Shown piece after piece: positions 6,795 to 14,287 of a DNA stretch of 23,492 nt. Made by a program: the position numbers and the translations under genes. Position 1 is the first letter of the stretch; each line of letters starts with the position of its first letter. Source of the DNA: CAYFJO01 sp964343305 (lineage in GTDB: Bacteria; Planctomycetota; Planctomycetia; Pirellulales; Pirellulaceae); the NCBI GenBank assembly GCA_964343305.1, contig CAYFJO010000147.1, positions 1-23,492 on the forward strand, given 5' to 3'. Under the pieces are notes generated by a model. It was not told where the DNA came from and ran no database searches. It saw only the letters and a program-made list of their open reading frames with translations.

Positions 6795-8180
6795 ATGGCT
6801 GCCATTGTTCTCTACAATTTCGCTAACAAAAAACGCGTACTTGTCACGCTCATGCGCGTCCTGGTGCTCACCGCGTCGCTCACGATCACACGGATCGGCT
6901 ACGCGAACGATCAGTCCGTTGCCCCAAGCGATTCAGCTAAGTTCGATTGGTCCGCAGTGGACTCGCAACCAGAACAGGCCGCGTACATTTTGAAACAGCT
7001 TCGTGCGTGGCGCACAGCCGTGGGGCCGCACGACGGCAAGAAACTGCGCGTCGTCTACTTTTATCCCAAGGACCGCCAACCGCTCAAGGATCACGTCGAG
7101 CGGTGGGATCGGATCATGGCAGATATCCAGGAGTTCTATCGAGACGAGATGCGGCGGTTAGGCTACGGAGAAGTCACGCTATCGCTGGAGCACAAGAAAG
7201 GGAAACTCAAACTCTATGAAGTTCAAGGCGCTGCGAATGATGATGGCAGCTACTCGTATCGTACGGGTGGCCGCATTCATGGCGAAGTCGCCAAGGCGTT
7301 GGCAAACAGCGGAATCGACGCCAACGCCGAAACTTTGCTGATCGTATGCGGGCTTTCGAAAACCGAAGGCAAGAAGGTGACGATCTATTCGCCCTACTAC
7401 GGGATGGGCGCGGATCATAACAAGGGCATCTGTCTGGTGGCCGATTCCGACTGGCTCACGATCGACGGACTGAAGCCTGACAAAAACGGCATTACCTTGC
7501 AGGTCAAAGAGCACCGCGGCTACGAGCCCTTCACTTTGCCGCGGTTTAACACGACTTACATCGGTGGAACGATCCACGAGTTGGGCCATGGTCTGTCGCT
7601 GCCGCACAACCATGCCACCAAAGAGGAAGCGAAGCTCGGTACCGCCCTGATGGGTGCGGGCAACTACACGTACCGCCAGGAATGGCGGAAAAAAGGCAAA
7701 GGTTCGTTTCTCACACACGCTCACGCCATCCGGCTGCTAGTTCATCCGGTTTTCAGCGGCACGTCCCAGCAGTGTAACGATTCCCCCAACCTGCAACTGA
7801 GAGAATTGAAGCTGTCTTTACAAGAAGGCCAGATCCACGTCCGTGGGAAATTCCAAGCGGACATTCCGGCGGTCGCCATGATCGCCTACAACGACGGCGA
7901 GAACCGGCGTCAAAAAGGATACGGGGTGAACAATGACTACGACGCAACGACATGGACGTCAGTCGTCAGCCCACAAAATGAGTTCTGGATTCGAGTCGGC
8001 GACGTGAAGGACGGCAATCATCAACTTCGTTTAGCCAGCGTACACGCCAACGGCGCCGTTATCATCAATCACCTTCATTATACGACAAAAGACGGCGTTC
8101 CCGATTTCGAGGCCGCGAACAAGGAGATCGCTGCCATCATCGCCTTGGTGCCCACAAAGCCGGTACAGGTCGGCCGATAA
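6795..8180 (+). CDS. Exported metzincin-like zinc metalloprotease
   Basis: This is a predicted secreted peptidase of 461 residues. The ATG at 6795 has AAAGG eight bases upstream; an inner Met (residue 20) gives a shorter, cleaner signal peptide (MRVLVLTASLTITRIGYA) but has no ribosome site. The zinc site is HELGHGLSLPH at 261-271, with His261, Glu262, His265 and His271, the HExxHxxxxxH spacing of metzincins. The usual Gly at motif position 8 is Ser. Met286 in TALMGAG is a candidate Met-turn. Residues ~80-240 form a mixed domain before the site. The C-terminal ~110 residues (LRELKLSLQEGQIHVRGKF...) look like a beta-sandwich. I do not recognise an exact family. No pathway partner is adjacent: it has relics on both sides and is convergent with the propeller gene ending at 8463. 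Confidence 0.75.
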   Translation: MAAIVLYNFANKKRVLVTLMRVLVLTASLTITRIGYANDQSVAPSDSAKFDWSAVDSQPEQAAYILKQLRAWRTAVGPHDGKKLRVVYFYPKDRQPLKDHVERWDRIMADIQEFYRDEMRRLGYGEVTLSLEHKKGKLKLYEVQGAANDDGSYSYRTGGRIHGEVAKALANSGIDANAETLLIVCGLSKTEGKKVTIYSPYYGMGADHNKGICLVADSDWLTIDGLKPDKNGITLQVKEHRGYEPFTLPRFNTTYIGGTIHELGHGLSLPHNHATKEEAKLGTALMGAGNYTYRQEWRKKGKGSFLTHAHAIRLLVHPVFSGTSQQCNDSPNLQLRELKLSLQEGQIHVRGKFQADIPAVAMIAYNDGENRRQKGYGVNNDYDATTWTSVVSPQNEFWIRVGDVKDGNHQLRLASVHANGAVIINHLHYTTKDGVPDFEAANKEIAAIIALVPTKPVQVGR

Positions 8181-8356
8181 AACAGTTGTTCGTTGACCAC
8201 TACATCATCGCGGAGATGCAAAACGTCACTCGCGAGGTAGGCCAGGCGAAGAAGCATGGCGTCGTATTGAAGCCGAAAACGCAAATGCCGGGCACTCGCG
8301 TTCCCAAGCGTCAGATTCACACGTTTCCAATCTGGCACTACGAAGGCCTCTTTTAA
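8180..8356 (+). pseudogene. Fragment of planctomycete glycosidase-like protein (LFVDDY type)
   Basis: Starting at the last base of the protease stop, the next frame reads KQLFVDHYIIAEMQNVTREV and continues 58 codons to a TAA at 8354. The opening matches the mature N-terminus of exported planctomycete glycoside-hydrolase-like proteins (LFVDDYIIAE-N-TR-LGQ). After VVLKPK the sequence jumps to RVPKRQIHTFPIWHYEGLF, which resembles a later segment of such proteins. I read this as an internally deleted remnant without signal peptide. The first usable Met is at 8216, without a ribosome site. The family link is from memory. Nothing else is seen up to 8462. Confidence 0.5.
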
Positions 8357-8462
8357 GTTTAACCGCCACACCCGTTGGGCAAGACGATGAAACGAGTCCA
8401 CTCCGTATCAAAATGGTTGACAAACGAAACGAAGTCCGCGGTTTCCGTGTCTGCGAGTGCGA

Positions 8463-10028
8463 TTATCGAACCGCTTGGGGGATCTCGTTCACCGTGTAGT
8501 ACGCCCGTTTGTGCAAGAGTTCCTCTCGATCCTTTGACTTCATCTTGGTGAGATCGAAATCGTGGATGTGACTCTCTTGGACTTTGTCCAGGTACAGTCG
8601 GACCGTGAGTTGGTCGGCGGAGACTTCGGCCTTGGTTACCTTGGCCGTGGTGTGGTCGACTTCCGGGCTGCCGTAAAAACTTGCGTAGATGTGCGTGTAG
8701 GTGGTGATGTGGTAGGTCGCCGGTTGGGCAGCGACGACGGCGTCAACAGGCTTTGTAAACTTCAGCAGGAAGCCGTCATTTTTGACTTTGATCTCTTGGA
8801 TTTCAAACGGAGTCAAACCCGTCCAGTCGAGGCGATCCAGGGCAAATGGCTTTTCGCCTCGCACCGGCCATTGGCGATTGGTCGTGAAGCCGCCCGCGAT
8901 CAACTGGCCTTGCGGCGAAAACTCGACATTCATGATGCCGGTCGAAAGGCCCTCGCGAAACGGATAACACGCGCCTTGCCACACACCGTTAATCTCTTCC
9001 GTCGTGGCACGCACGATAATGCTCAGCGTATAGTCGCCCACAAAGATCTGGTCATCGAACGGTCCGAATTTCCCTTTGGTTTTGTTGACCTTGAATCCGG
9101 AAATGGATCGCCCCATTTTGATGTATGGAAAAATCACGGCGGGTGGGACCAGCTCTTTGACTCGCCGTTTTTCGACCAGGATTCGAGAATTGGTTTCCGG
9201 TTCGACGCTCGGCGCTTTCAGATTTTTGGCAAACGGATACCAGTTGTAACTTGCGGGGTGGCCCAAGAAACCGCCCGGCTTGAGATGCTTGAGGGAGCAC
9301 GCGCCGTTCCACGGACCTTGGCTTTCGACGCAAAACATGACGCCATCGGCATTTGGTCCGACGCCGCCGGGACTCCTCAGCCCACTGCAAATGGGGATTG
9401 TTTCGCCTTCGGGCGTGATCTTCAAACACCAGCCGCGAAACAGTTGCCGCGAATGATAGGATCCGGTCAAGCCGAGCGCAACCCAAATGTTGCCGTCGTT
9501 GTCGTGCTTGGATCCGAAGGCGAATTCGTGTCCCTCGGCGTATCCCCAATGGTTGCTGAGCGTCTCGTAGCGGTCCGCCACGTTGTCGCCGTCCGTGTCC
9601 GAAAGTTTGGTGACTTCGCCAAACTGTGTGATGTAGATATCGCCATCTTTGTGGGCGACACCGAAGATTTCATCTTGGCCACTGGCGAACAAGTGGAATT
9701 TCGGCGCGGGTTGTTCATCGAAGGCACCGTCGATGAAGTAGACGTCGCCCTTGCGCGTGCCCGCCACAAGACGTCCATCTGGCAGAATGTCGAAGCTGCC
9801 AACCTTGAGCGGCACTTCACCGGGAATCGGTACGCTAACCAGTTTGTAGTATTTCGACTCGGCCGCCGCCGTGCCCCACATTGCACCGAGGTCTTCCGCG
9901 CGAAGAGTCGTCGTCAGCAAACTAAGTATCGTAGCCACACTCGCCAGAGTGCGGACGAACGCTGAAAATCTCCACGTTCTGGCGAACGCAGCTACGACGA
10001 ATTTGACCTTTGAATCGTTTTTTACCAT
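8463..10028 (-). CDS. Exported sorbosone/glucose-dehydrogenase-like beta-propeller protein
   Basis: This predicted extracytoplasmic propeller has 521 residues. The repeated strands (FDILPDGRLVAGTRKGDVYFI, EIFGVAHKDGDIYITQFGEV, EFSPQGQLIAGGF; each quoted as a separate blade) resemble the NHL/sorbosone-dehydrogenase type found in PVC bacteria. SDTDGDNVADRYE is a calcium-loop-like segment. The C-terminal ~110 residues (FEIQEIKVKNDGFLLKFTKP...) look like a beta-sandwich. The ATG at 10028 overlaps the stop of the upstream cytochrome gene (ATGGTAA, 7 bases), and GGAG lies six bases before it, so the two are co-translated; electron transfer to that cytochrome is a likely inference. Odd feature: codons ~11-33, including much of the signal peptide (VRTLASVATILSLLTTTLRA), are made from a palindromic repeat whose second copy is at 18751-18804. 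Confidence 0.85.
   Translation of the reverse strand: MVKNDSKVKFVVAAFARTWRFSAFVRTLASVATILSLLTTTLRAEDLGAMWGTAAAESKYYKLVSVPIPGEVPLKVGSFDILPDGRLVAGTRKGDVYFIDGAFDEQPAPKFHLFASGQDEIFGVAHKDGDIYITQFGEVTKLSDTDGDNVADRYETLSNHWGYAEGHEFAFGSKHDNDGNIWVALGLTGSYHSRQLFRGWCLKITPEGETIPICSGLRSPGGVGPNADGVMFCVESQGPWNGACSLKHLKPGGFLGHPASYNWYPFAKNLKAPSVEPETNSRILVEKRRVKELVPPAVIFPYIKMGRSISGFKVNKTKGKFGPFDDQIFVGDYTLSIIVRATTEEINGVWQGACYPFREGLSTGIMNVEFSPQGQLIAGGFTTNRQWPVRGEKPFALDRLDWTGLTPFEIQEIKVKNDGFLLKFTKPVDAVVAAQPATYHITTYTHIYASFYGSPEVDHTTAKVTKAEVSADQLTVRLYLDKVQESHIHDFDLTKMKSKDREELLHKRAYYTVNEIPQAVR
9930..9996 (-). repeat. Palindromic repeat copy 1, inside signal-peptide coding region
   Basis: Read on the minus strand it starts CGTAGCTGCGTTCGCCAGA and ends CTCTGGCGAGTGTGGCTACG; the two ends are imperfect inverted repeats. 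Against copy 2 (18751-18804, same strand) the left arm matches 25 of 28 bases and the right arm 18 of 20. The loop here is 13 bases longer. It lies wholly within the coding frame of the propeller gene, just after its start, and would form an mRNA hairpin there. Confidence 0.75.
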
Positions 10029-12793
10029 TTGTACTCCAGAACCAATATCGACTTCCCTTTTGGCAGCTCCACGGGGATCAACAACTCCTGAGGCTTGCCT
10101 TCGCGAACGATGCCACGGTGGGAGGTCGTGAGCGTGACGGTTAGCCGATCGACCATGAACGACGATTCGGACTGTTTCGTTATCTTGCTGCCTGACGCCG
10201 CTCGGAAATAAAACTTCTCTTGAGCGTCCGGAGAATCAAAAGTAAACGTCCGACGGAAATAGGCGACCTTCTTTGCGTCCAGCAAATCTTCGAAAAACTC
10301 TTCCACACGGACGTCTCCGTAACGGTACATGAACGTCGGCCGCTTCGCCTTGTCGAGAAAGTAACCTCGAAACTGGTAGCCGTGATCCAGCGGAAAGAGA
10401 TAGTCAGTCTTCCTTTTATAGGGCCAGTTGTCATCCATCGATTTTAGGCGATGAAAGGGAATGCCCGGCGGAAACTCTATCCGATCGTGCCCGCGTGCCG
10501 AGAAGCTGCCGTGGTTGACGGTGGCGAAATCTCCCTTCCACAACAAACGCAAGTTCATCTCTTCCGAGTTAAATGCCAGGCTCACTCGCTCGGGAAACCC
10601 CACCGCGATTCCACGATAACCAGCATTCCCGCGGCCTCGGCAAATCACCGTTTCATCGGTGACACGCAATTCGGAAGATTGTCGTGACAAACCAATGGGG
10701 TTCTTCGCTCGCGTGCCGTCTTCGAGGTAGACCCAAACCGATTCGATTTGCTTTTTCGTGTCGCCGCCGAGGATATCTTTTTTGAACGCGTGGCCGTTTG
10801 GCCAGGTCGCTGGCATCACGATCCGCGGACGAAAACGAGCCGGGTTGAGCATGAACAAATAGAACCAGTCTTTTTTGAGCCGTTCGGTCGTGTGAATGAT
10901 TTCCATCGCTCCGGGACCGGCGGCCTTTTGGCCATTGAAGTCATGGCAGGCGATGCAGGCAAATCCAGTGCTGCCGATCAACTCGTGGCCGGCAGTTTTG
11001 TAATTCTTGACGTCCTCCATTTTGGGAAACGTTACCTCTTCAAGCGTGTCGACCTTTTCAAACAGTTCGACAAGGTGACCAACATTCGCCTCGCCGAATT
11101 GCGGCATGGTGGTCTCCAAGTATTCCCGCTGCCGTTTGCCGTGAATCATGACTTCGTTGATCCACTCCCGCTTCAACTTCGCGCCGACATGCGTCAAGGG
11201 CGGCGGAATTCGGCCTTGATTGCCCAACTCTTTTTTCGTTCCCTTGAAATAGGGATCTCGATCGAGCATCACGCCGCCCAAGTCTTCTCGCTCATGGCAC
11301 GCAATGCAGTTGAACGTGAAGAGCGATTTCTTGACGTTGTCGCGAGGATTGAGTTTTGTTGCTTCCAAGTCGGGCAGAACGTCGCACAGCATCGCCTTCT
11401 GTGCGGCGGACAGCTTGAATTGCGGCCAGGGCCCTGTCGCATCGCTCAAGCACCCTTGAGCGGCGTCTAGTTTTGAAAGCTCGGTGAACGTGTCCGAGTC
11501 AGTTTTGACATCGTCGTGGCATTTGGCGCAGCCAAGTTTGCCGAATTCTCGTCGTCCCGTTGCTGCGAGCGCCGCATCGACGGGATACGGTTCGAACGGT
11601 GCAATCGGTGTCTTGGAAATGGACAGCTTCGATGACGGAATGGATTGCCGCTTCCATCCGAGCCCGTCCATTTCGAAACCCAGCTTAGGTTCCTTGCCGG
11701 CGTGAATGTAAACCAGCTTGATTTTATTCCAGCCGGTCGCGAGCACTTCCTTCACCTGAATCTTCTTGACGCCTCGTCGCCCGCTCGGTGGCAAGTCGAC
11801 AATTTCCTTGTCGTTGATCCACAACTCGCCGCCGTTGAGTTCCAAAAAGAACTCGTACTCCCCGGCCACGTCGATCTTCACAAAGCCTTCGTAGATCACG
11901 GCCGAGTTTCCGGGCACTTGTTTGAGGCTGCTCAAATCGAAGTCGCGGACATGCCCTGCCCGCTCTTTCTCGACATTCACTTCGAGACCTTCCCAAACTC
12001 TGCCGCGAATCAATGTGTACTTGAGATGTCCGGGAACTTTTGTCTCTCGAAGAAGATAGTGAGCGATGCGCTCCACGTCGCGCGGATTCAATCGCATGTC
12101 CGGCATGCGCCCCGACGGTCGCGTTCGGTGGGGCGAGCGCAGAAACTCGACAAGGCTTCGCGTGTTGTACTTTTGTTCTAGCGCCCCCAAGGGAACGGAT
12201 GTTTCTCTCATCAACTCTTCGCCCGCGGCGTCGCGAGGAGAATGACACGCGACACAGCCGACCGAGTGAAATAACCGCTCACCATGTTCGGCAGCGACGG
12301 CGTTGGTGGGCAGCAAATCAAACTCGGTCGTCCGGTTCATCGACAACAGAAAATGAGAAATCGCTTTGGCCGTTTGTTTCTTTTCGGCGGCATCCAAATG
12401 AGACATCACATCAGGCATCGTCGTGCCCGGTTTGATTTCGTGCGGCGAGCGAATAAACTGTTCCAAATAATGAGGATTGACCCGAGCGCCAACGTTCGAC
12501 AGTCGTGGTGCCCTCTTTGCGGTGTTGGCATGTGAAGCCGTTGTTTTGTGACAAGCGACACAATTGAGTTCATCAAAGAGCACCAAGCCTTTCAGCTTCC
12601 CGTCCAATCGACTCGTTTCCACGCCGGGAAGGACGACTCTCGATTCGGCGATCGGATTTGCCCGAACGAAATGATGCCACACAGCCAATACCAGAACGAC
12701 ACCGATCGCGAGCTGTCTGGTGTGCCGTAACAAGTAGCATTCGTGGACAAGGTTTTTGTGGTGTGAGGGCATTTTAAAATCAGTGATTGTCAT
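10022..12793 (-). CDS. Exported five-haem cytochrome c with PA14-like domain
   Basis: This large electron-transfer protein has 923 residues. A membrane/signal segment lies at ~28-42 (LAIGVVLVLAVWHHFVRA). Five CxxCH haem-attachment motifs are visible: CVACH at 78, CVACH at 180, CAKCH at 422, CIACH at 496 and CIACH at 613. The first two modules carry the cytochrome c pattern with a Met-Pro ligand candidate (TTMPDV, RMPDM). Between modules 2 and 3 (~255-385) is a PA14-like domain (YEGFVKIDVAGEYEFFLELN, then ELWINDKEIVD), which usually binds carbohydrate. The last ~230 residues hold no haem and look beta-rich. Its stop overlaps the start of the propeller gene, suggesting it takes electrons from that protein. 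An alternative start is Met8 (12772); neither start has a strong ribosome site. Confidence 0.9.
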   Translation of the reverse strand: MTITDFKMPSHHKNLVHECYLLRHTRQLAIGVVLVLAVWHHFVRANPIAESRVVLPGVETSRLDGKLKGLVLFDELNCVACHKTTASHANTAKRAPRLSNVGARVNPHYLEQFIRSPHEIKPGTTMPDVMSHLDAAEKKQTAKAISHFLLSMNRTTEFDLLPTNAVAAEHGERLFHSVGCVACHSPRDAAGEELMRETSVPLGALEQKYNTRSLVEFLRSPHRTRPSGRMPDMRLNPRDVERIAHYLLRETKVPGHLKYTLIRGRVWEGLEVNVEKERAGHVRDFDLSSLKQVPGNSAVIYEGFVKIDVAGEYEFFLELNGGELWINDKEIVDLPPSGRRGVKKIQVKEVLATGWNKIKLVYIHAGKEPKLGFEMDGLGWKRQSIPSSKLSISKTPIAPFEPYPVDAALAATGRREFGKLGCAKCHDDVKTDSDTFTELSKLDAAQGCLSDATGPWPQFKLSAAQKAMLCDVLPDLEATKLNPRDNVKKSLFTFNCIACHEREDLGGVMLDRDPYFKGTKKELGNQGRIPPPLTHVGAKLKREWINEVMIHGKRQREYLETTMPQFGEANVGHLVELFEKVDTLEEVTFPKMEDVKNYKTAGHELIGSTGFACIACHDFNGQKAAGPGAMEIIHTTERLKKDWFYLFMLNPARFRPRIVMPATWPNGHAFKKDILGGDTKKQIESVWVYLEDGTRAKNPIGLSRQSSELRVTDETVICRGRGNAGYRGIAVGFPERVSLAFNSEEMNLRLLWKGDFATVNHGSFSARGHDRIEFPPGIPFHRLKSMDDNWPYKRKTDYLFPLDHGYQFRGYFLDKAKRPTFMYRYGDVRVEEFFEDLLDAKKVAYFRRTFTFDSPDAQEKFYFRAASGSKITKQSESSFMVDRLTVTLTTSHRGIVREGKPQELLIPVELPKGKSILVLEYKW

Positions 12794-13075
12794 TCAACGT
12801 GCCGCCCCACGGCGTAGTGATTTGCGAGCAATCTTGGGATTGCGAAAGTCTTAAATGTAATCGACGGCGCGTTGATTTGCTGCCATTTCCGTCAAATAAT
12901 CACCGATCGAAACCTGAGCCGATGGCGCCGAAATGCCCTGTCGTGCGCCACAGCAGCCCGCCACCCACGAAATTAAGTTGCCTGAGGTGCGAGTTTCCCC
13001 TCCCAATGTTCGTCATGTGTTTTCAGGTTACACTTATTTGAATTCCTGAAACGTCCTGGTTAAAGAACTTATGCA
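12794..13075. promoter_or_regulatory. Divergent control region between two haem-protein operons
   Basis: These 282 bases separate two operons read in opposite directions, so promoters for both should lie here. For the rightward operon TTGATT (12872-12877), a 17-base spacer and AATAAT (12895-12900) make a fair sigma-70-like match, leaving a ~170-base leader. A weak inverted repeat (GCAATC/GATTGC) lies at about 12828-12842. No clear leftward promoter or operator was seen. All of this is pattern matching. Confidence 0.3.
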
Positions 13076-14287
13076 ATGAACCATTACCTATCCCCTTCTC
13101 GATCTATCTATCCCATAGTTTTTTTGGTGGGGCTGTTTGTGTTCTGCAATTCGGCAAAGACGGCGGACGAGGCAGAGTCGCTGTCGCTTCTCGTTCAGAC
13201 GCTTTACGAAACCGAAGATCCCGCGATCCGTGCGTCGTTGATGCGTGGGATGTTGAGTGGGTTGGCGGGGCGACGGCGTGTTGCCGCACCAGCATTGTGG
13301 AACAAGTTGAGCGCCAAGCTTGACGCGAGCGATGACGAGACGATCCGTGATCTGTCGCAGCAGCTTTCGCAGATTTTCGGTGACAAGGAAGCAATAGCGC
13401 GGGCTCTGGCCACTTTGAAAGACAAATCCGCAAAGGCACCGTCGAGGCGCTCGGCTCTTCGATCGCTTTTGATGCAACGCAGCGAGGAGGCGTCGGACAT
13501 CTTAGAATCTTTGCTGGACGAACCCGAACTTGCGCTCGATGCAATTCGCGGCTATGCGACTGTTGAGAACCCGACCGCTCCGGCGGTATTGTTGGAGAGG
13601 TACGGTCGGATGACTCCTGAACTCCGCCGTGCTGTGATCGAAACGCTGGCCACGCGAAAACGATATGCGGAAGCGCTGCTGGCAGCCGTCAAGCAAGAGG
13701 TCGTATCTCGCGACGAGATTCCGGCACACGTTGCTCGCTCGTTGAACAGTATTCTTGGAAATCGTTTCGTTGACGTCTTCGGGCAGGTGCGACAGCTTGC
13801 CGAAGACCGTGAGAAGTTAATGGCAAAATACAAGAAGATGGTCACACCGGCGGCGATTGCTGACGCGGATGCCTCGCGAGGTCGAGCCGTTTTCAAGAAG
13901 ACATGTGCTGCCTGCCACGTCCTTTACGGAGAAGGCGGCAAGATCGGCCCCGACTTGACCGGATCGAATCGTGCCAACTTGGACTACATTCTGTTGAACA
14001 GCGTTGATCCCAGTTACGACGTTCCCGCCGGATATAAGATGGTATCGATCATTACGGTCGACGGACGCGTCTTGAATGGCGTCGTCGCAGAAGAAGATGG
14101 AACACGCGTGGTGCTGAAGACGGTCGAGCAGCCGCTTGTCATCATCGCCAAGGAAGACATCGACGAGCGAAAGGTTTCGCCCAAGTCCATGATGCCCGAC
14201 GGACAGTTGGAAAAGATGAAGCCACAGGAAATGATGGATCTGATCAAGTATTTGAGAACGACTGAGCAAGTGGAGATGGCAAAATGA
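13076..14287 (+). CDS. Exported HEAT-like protein with PVC-type haem c domain
   Basis: This mono-haem cytochrome-type protein has 403 residues. Its signal peptide is MNHYLSPSRSIYPIVFLVGLF..., with cleavage near KTA/DEA. Residues ~35-245 are alpha-helical with HEAT-like repeats (AIRASLMRGML, SRRSALRSLLMQ, LRRAVIETLATR). Residues ~262-400 form the haem domain typical of Pirellula/Verrucomicrobium proteins (the type described by TIGR02603): RGRAVFKKTCAACH with Cys277, Cys280 and His281, then KIGPDLTGSNR, VDGRVLNGVV and a likely Met ligand in SMMPDG (372/373). In most such proteins I know, this domain is the C-terminus of a much longer dehydrogenase chain; here it is its own gene. It overlaps the next gene by ATGA, so they form a coupled pair and very likely one electron-transfer unit. 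Confidence 0.9.
   Translation: MNHYLSPSRSIYPIVFLVGLFVFCNSAKTADEAESLSLLVQTLYETEDPAIRASLMRGMLSGLAGRRRVAAPALWNKLSAKLDASDDETIRDLSQQLSQIFGDKEAIARALATLKDKSAKAPSRRSALRSLLMQRSEEASDILESLLDEPELALDAIRGYATVENPTAPAVLLERYGRMTPELRRAVIETLATRKRYAEALLAAVKQEVVSRDEIPAHVARSLNSILGNRFVDVFGQVRQLAEDREKLMAKYKKMVTPAAIADADASRGRAVFKKTCAACHVLYGEGGKIGPDLTGSNRANLDYILLNSVDPSYDVPAGYKMVSIITVDGRVLNGVVAEEDGTRVVLKTVEQPLVIIAKEDIDERKVSPKSMMPDGQLEKMKPQEMMDLIKYLRTTEQVEMAK

Noticed and set aside
8562..9965. 467-codon plus-strand ORF opposite the propeller gene
   Set aside because: The minus-strand protein has propeller repeats, a signal peptide and operon overlap; the plus-strand product shows no domain.
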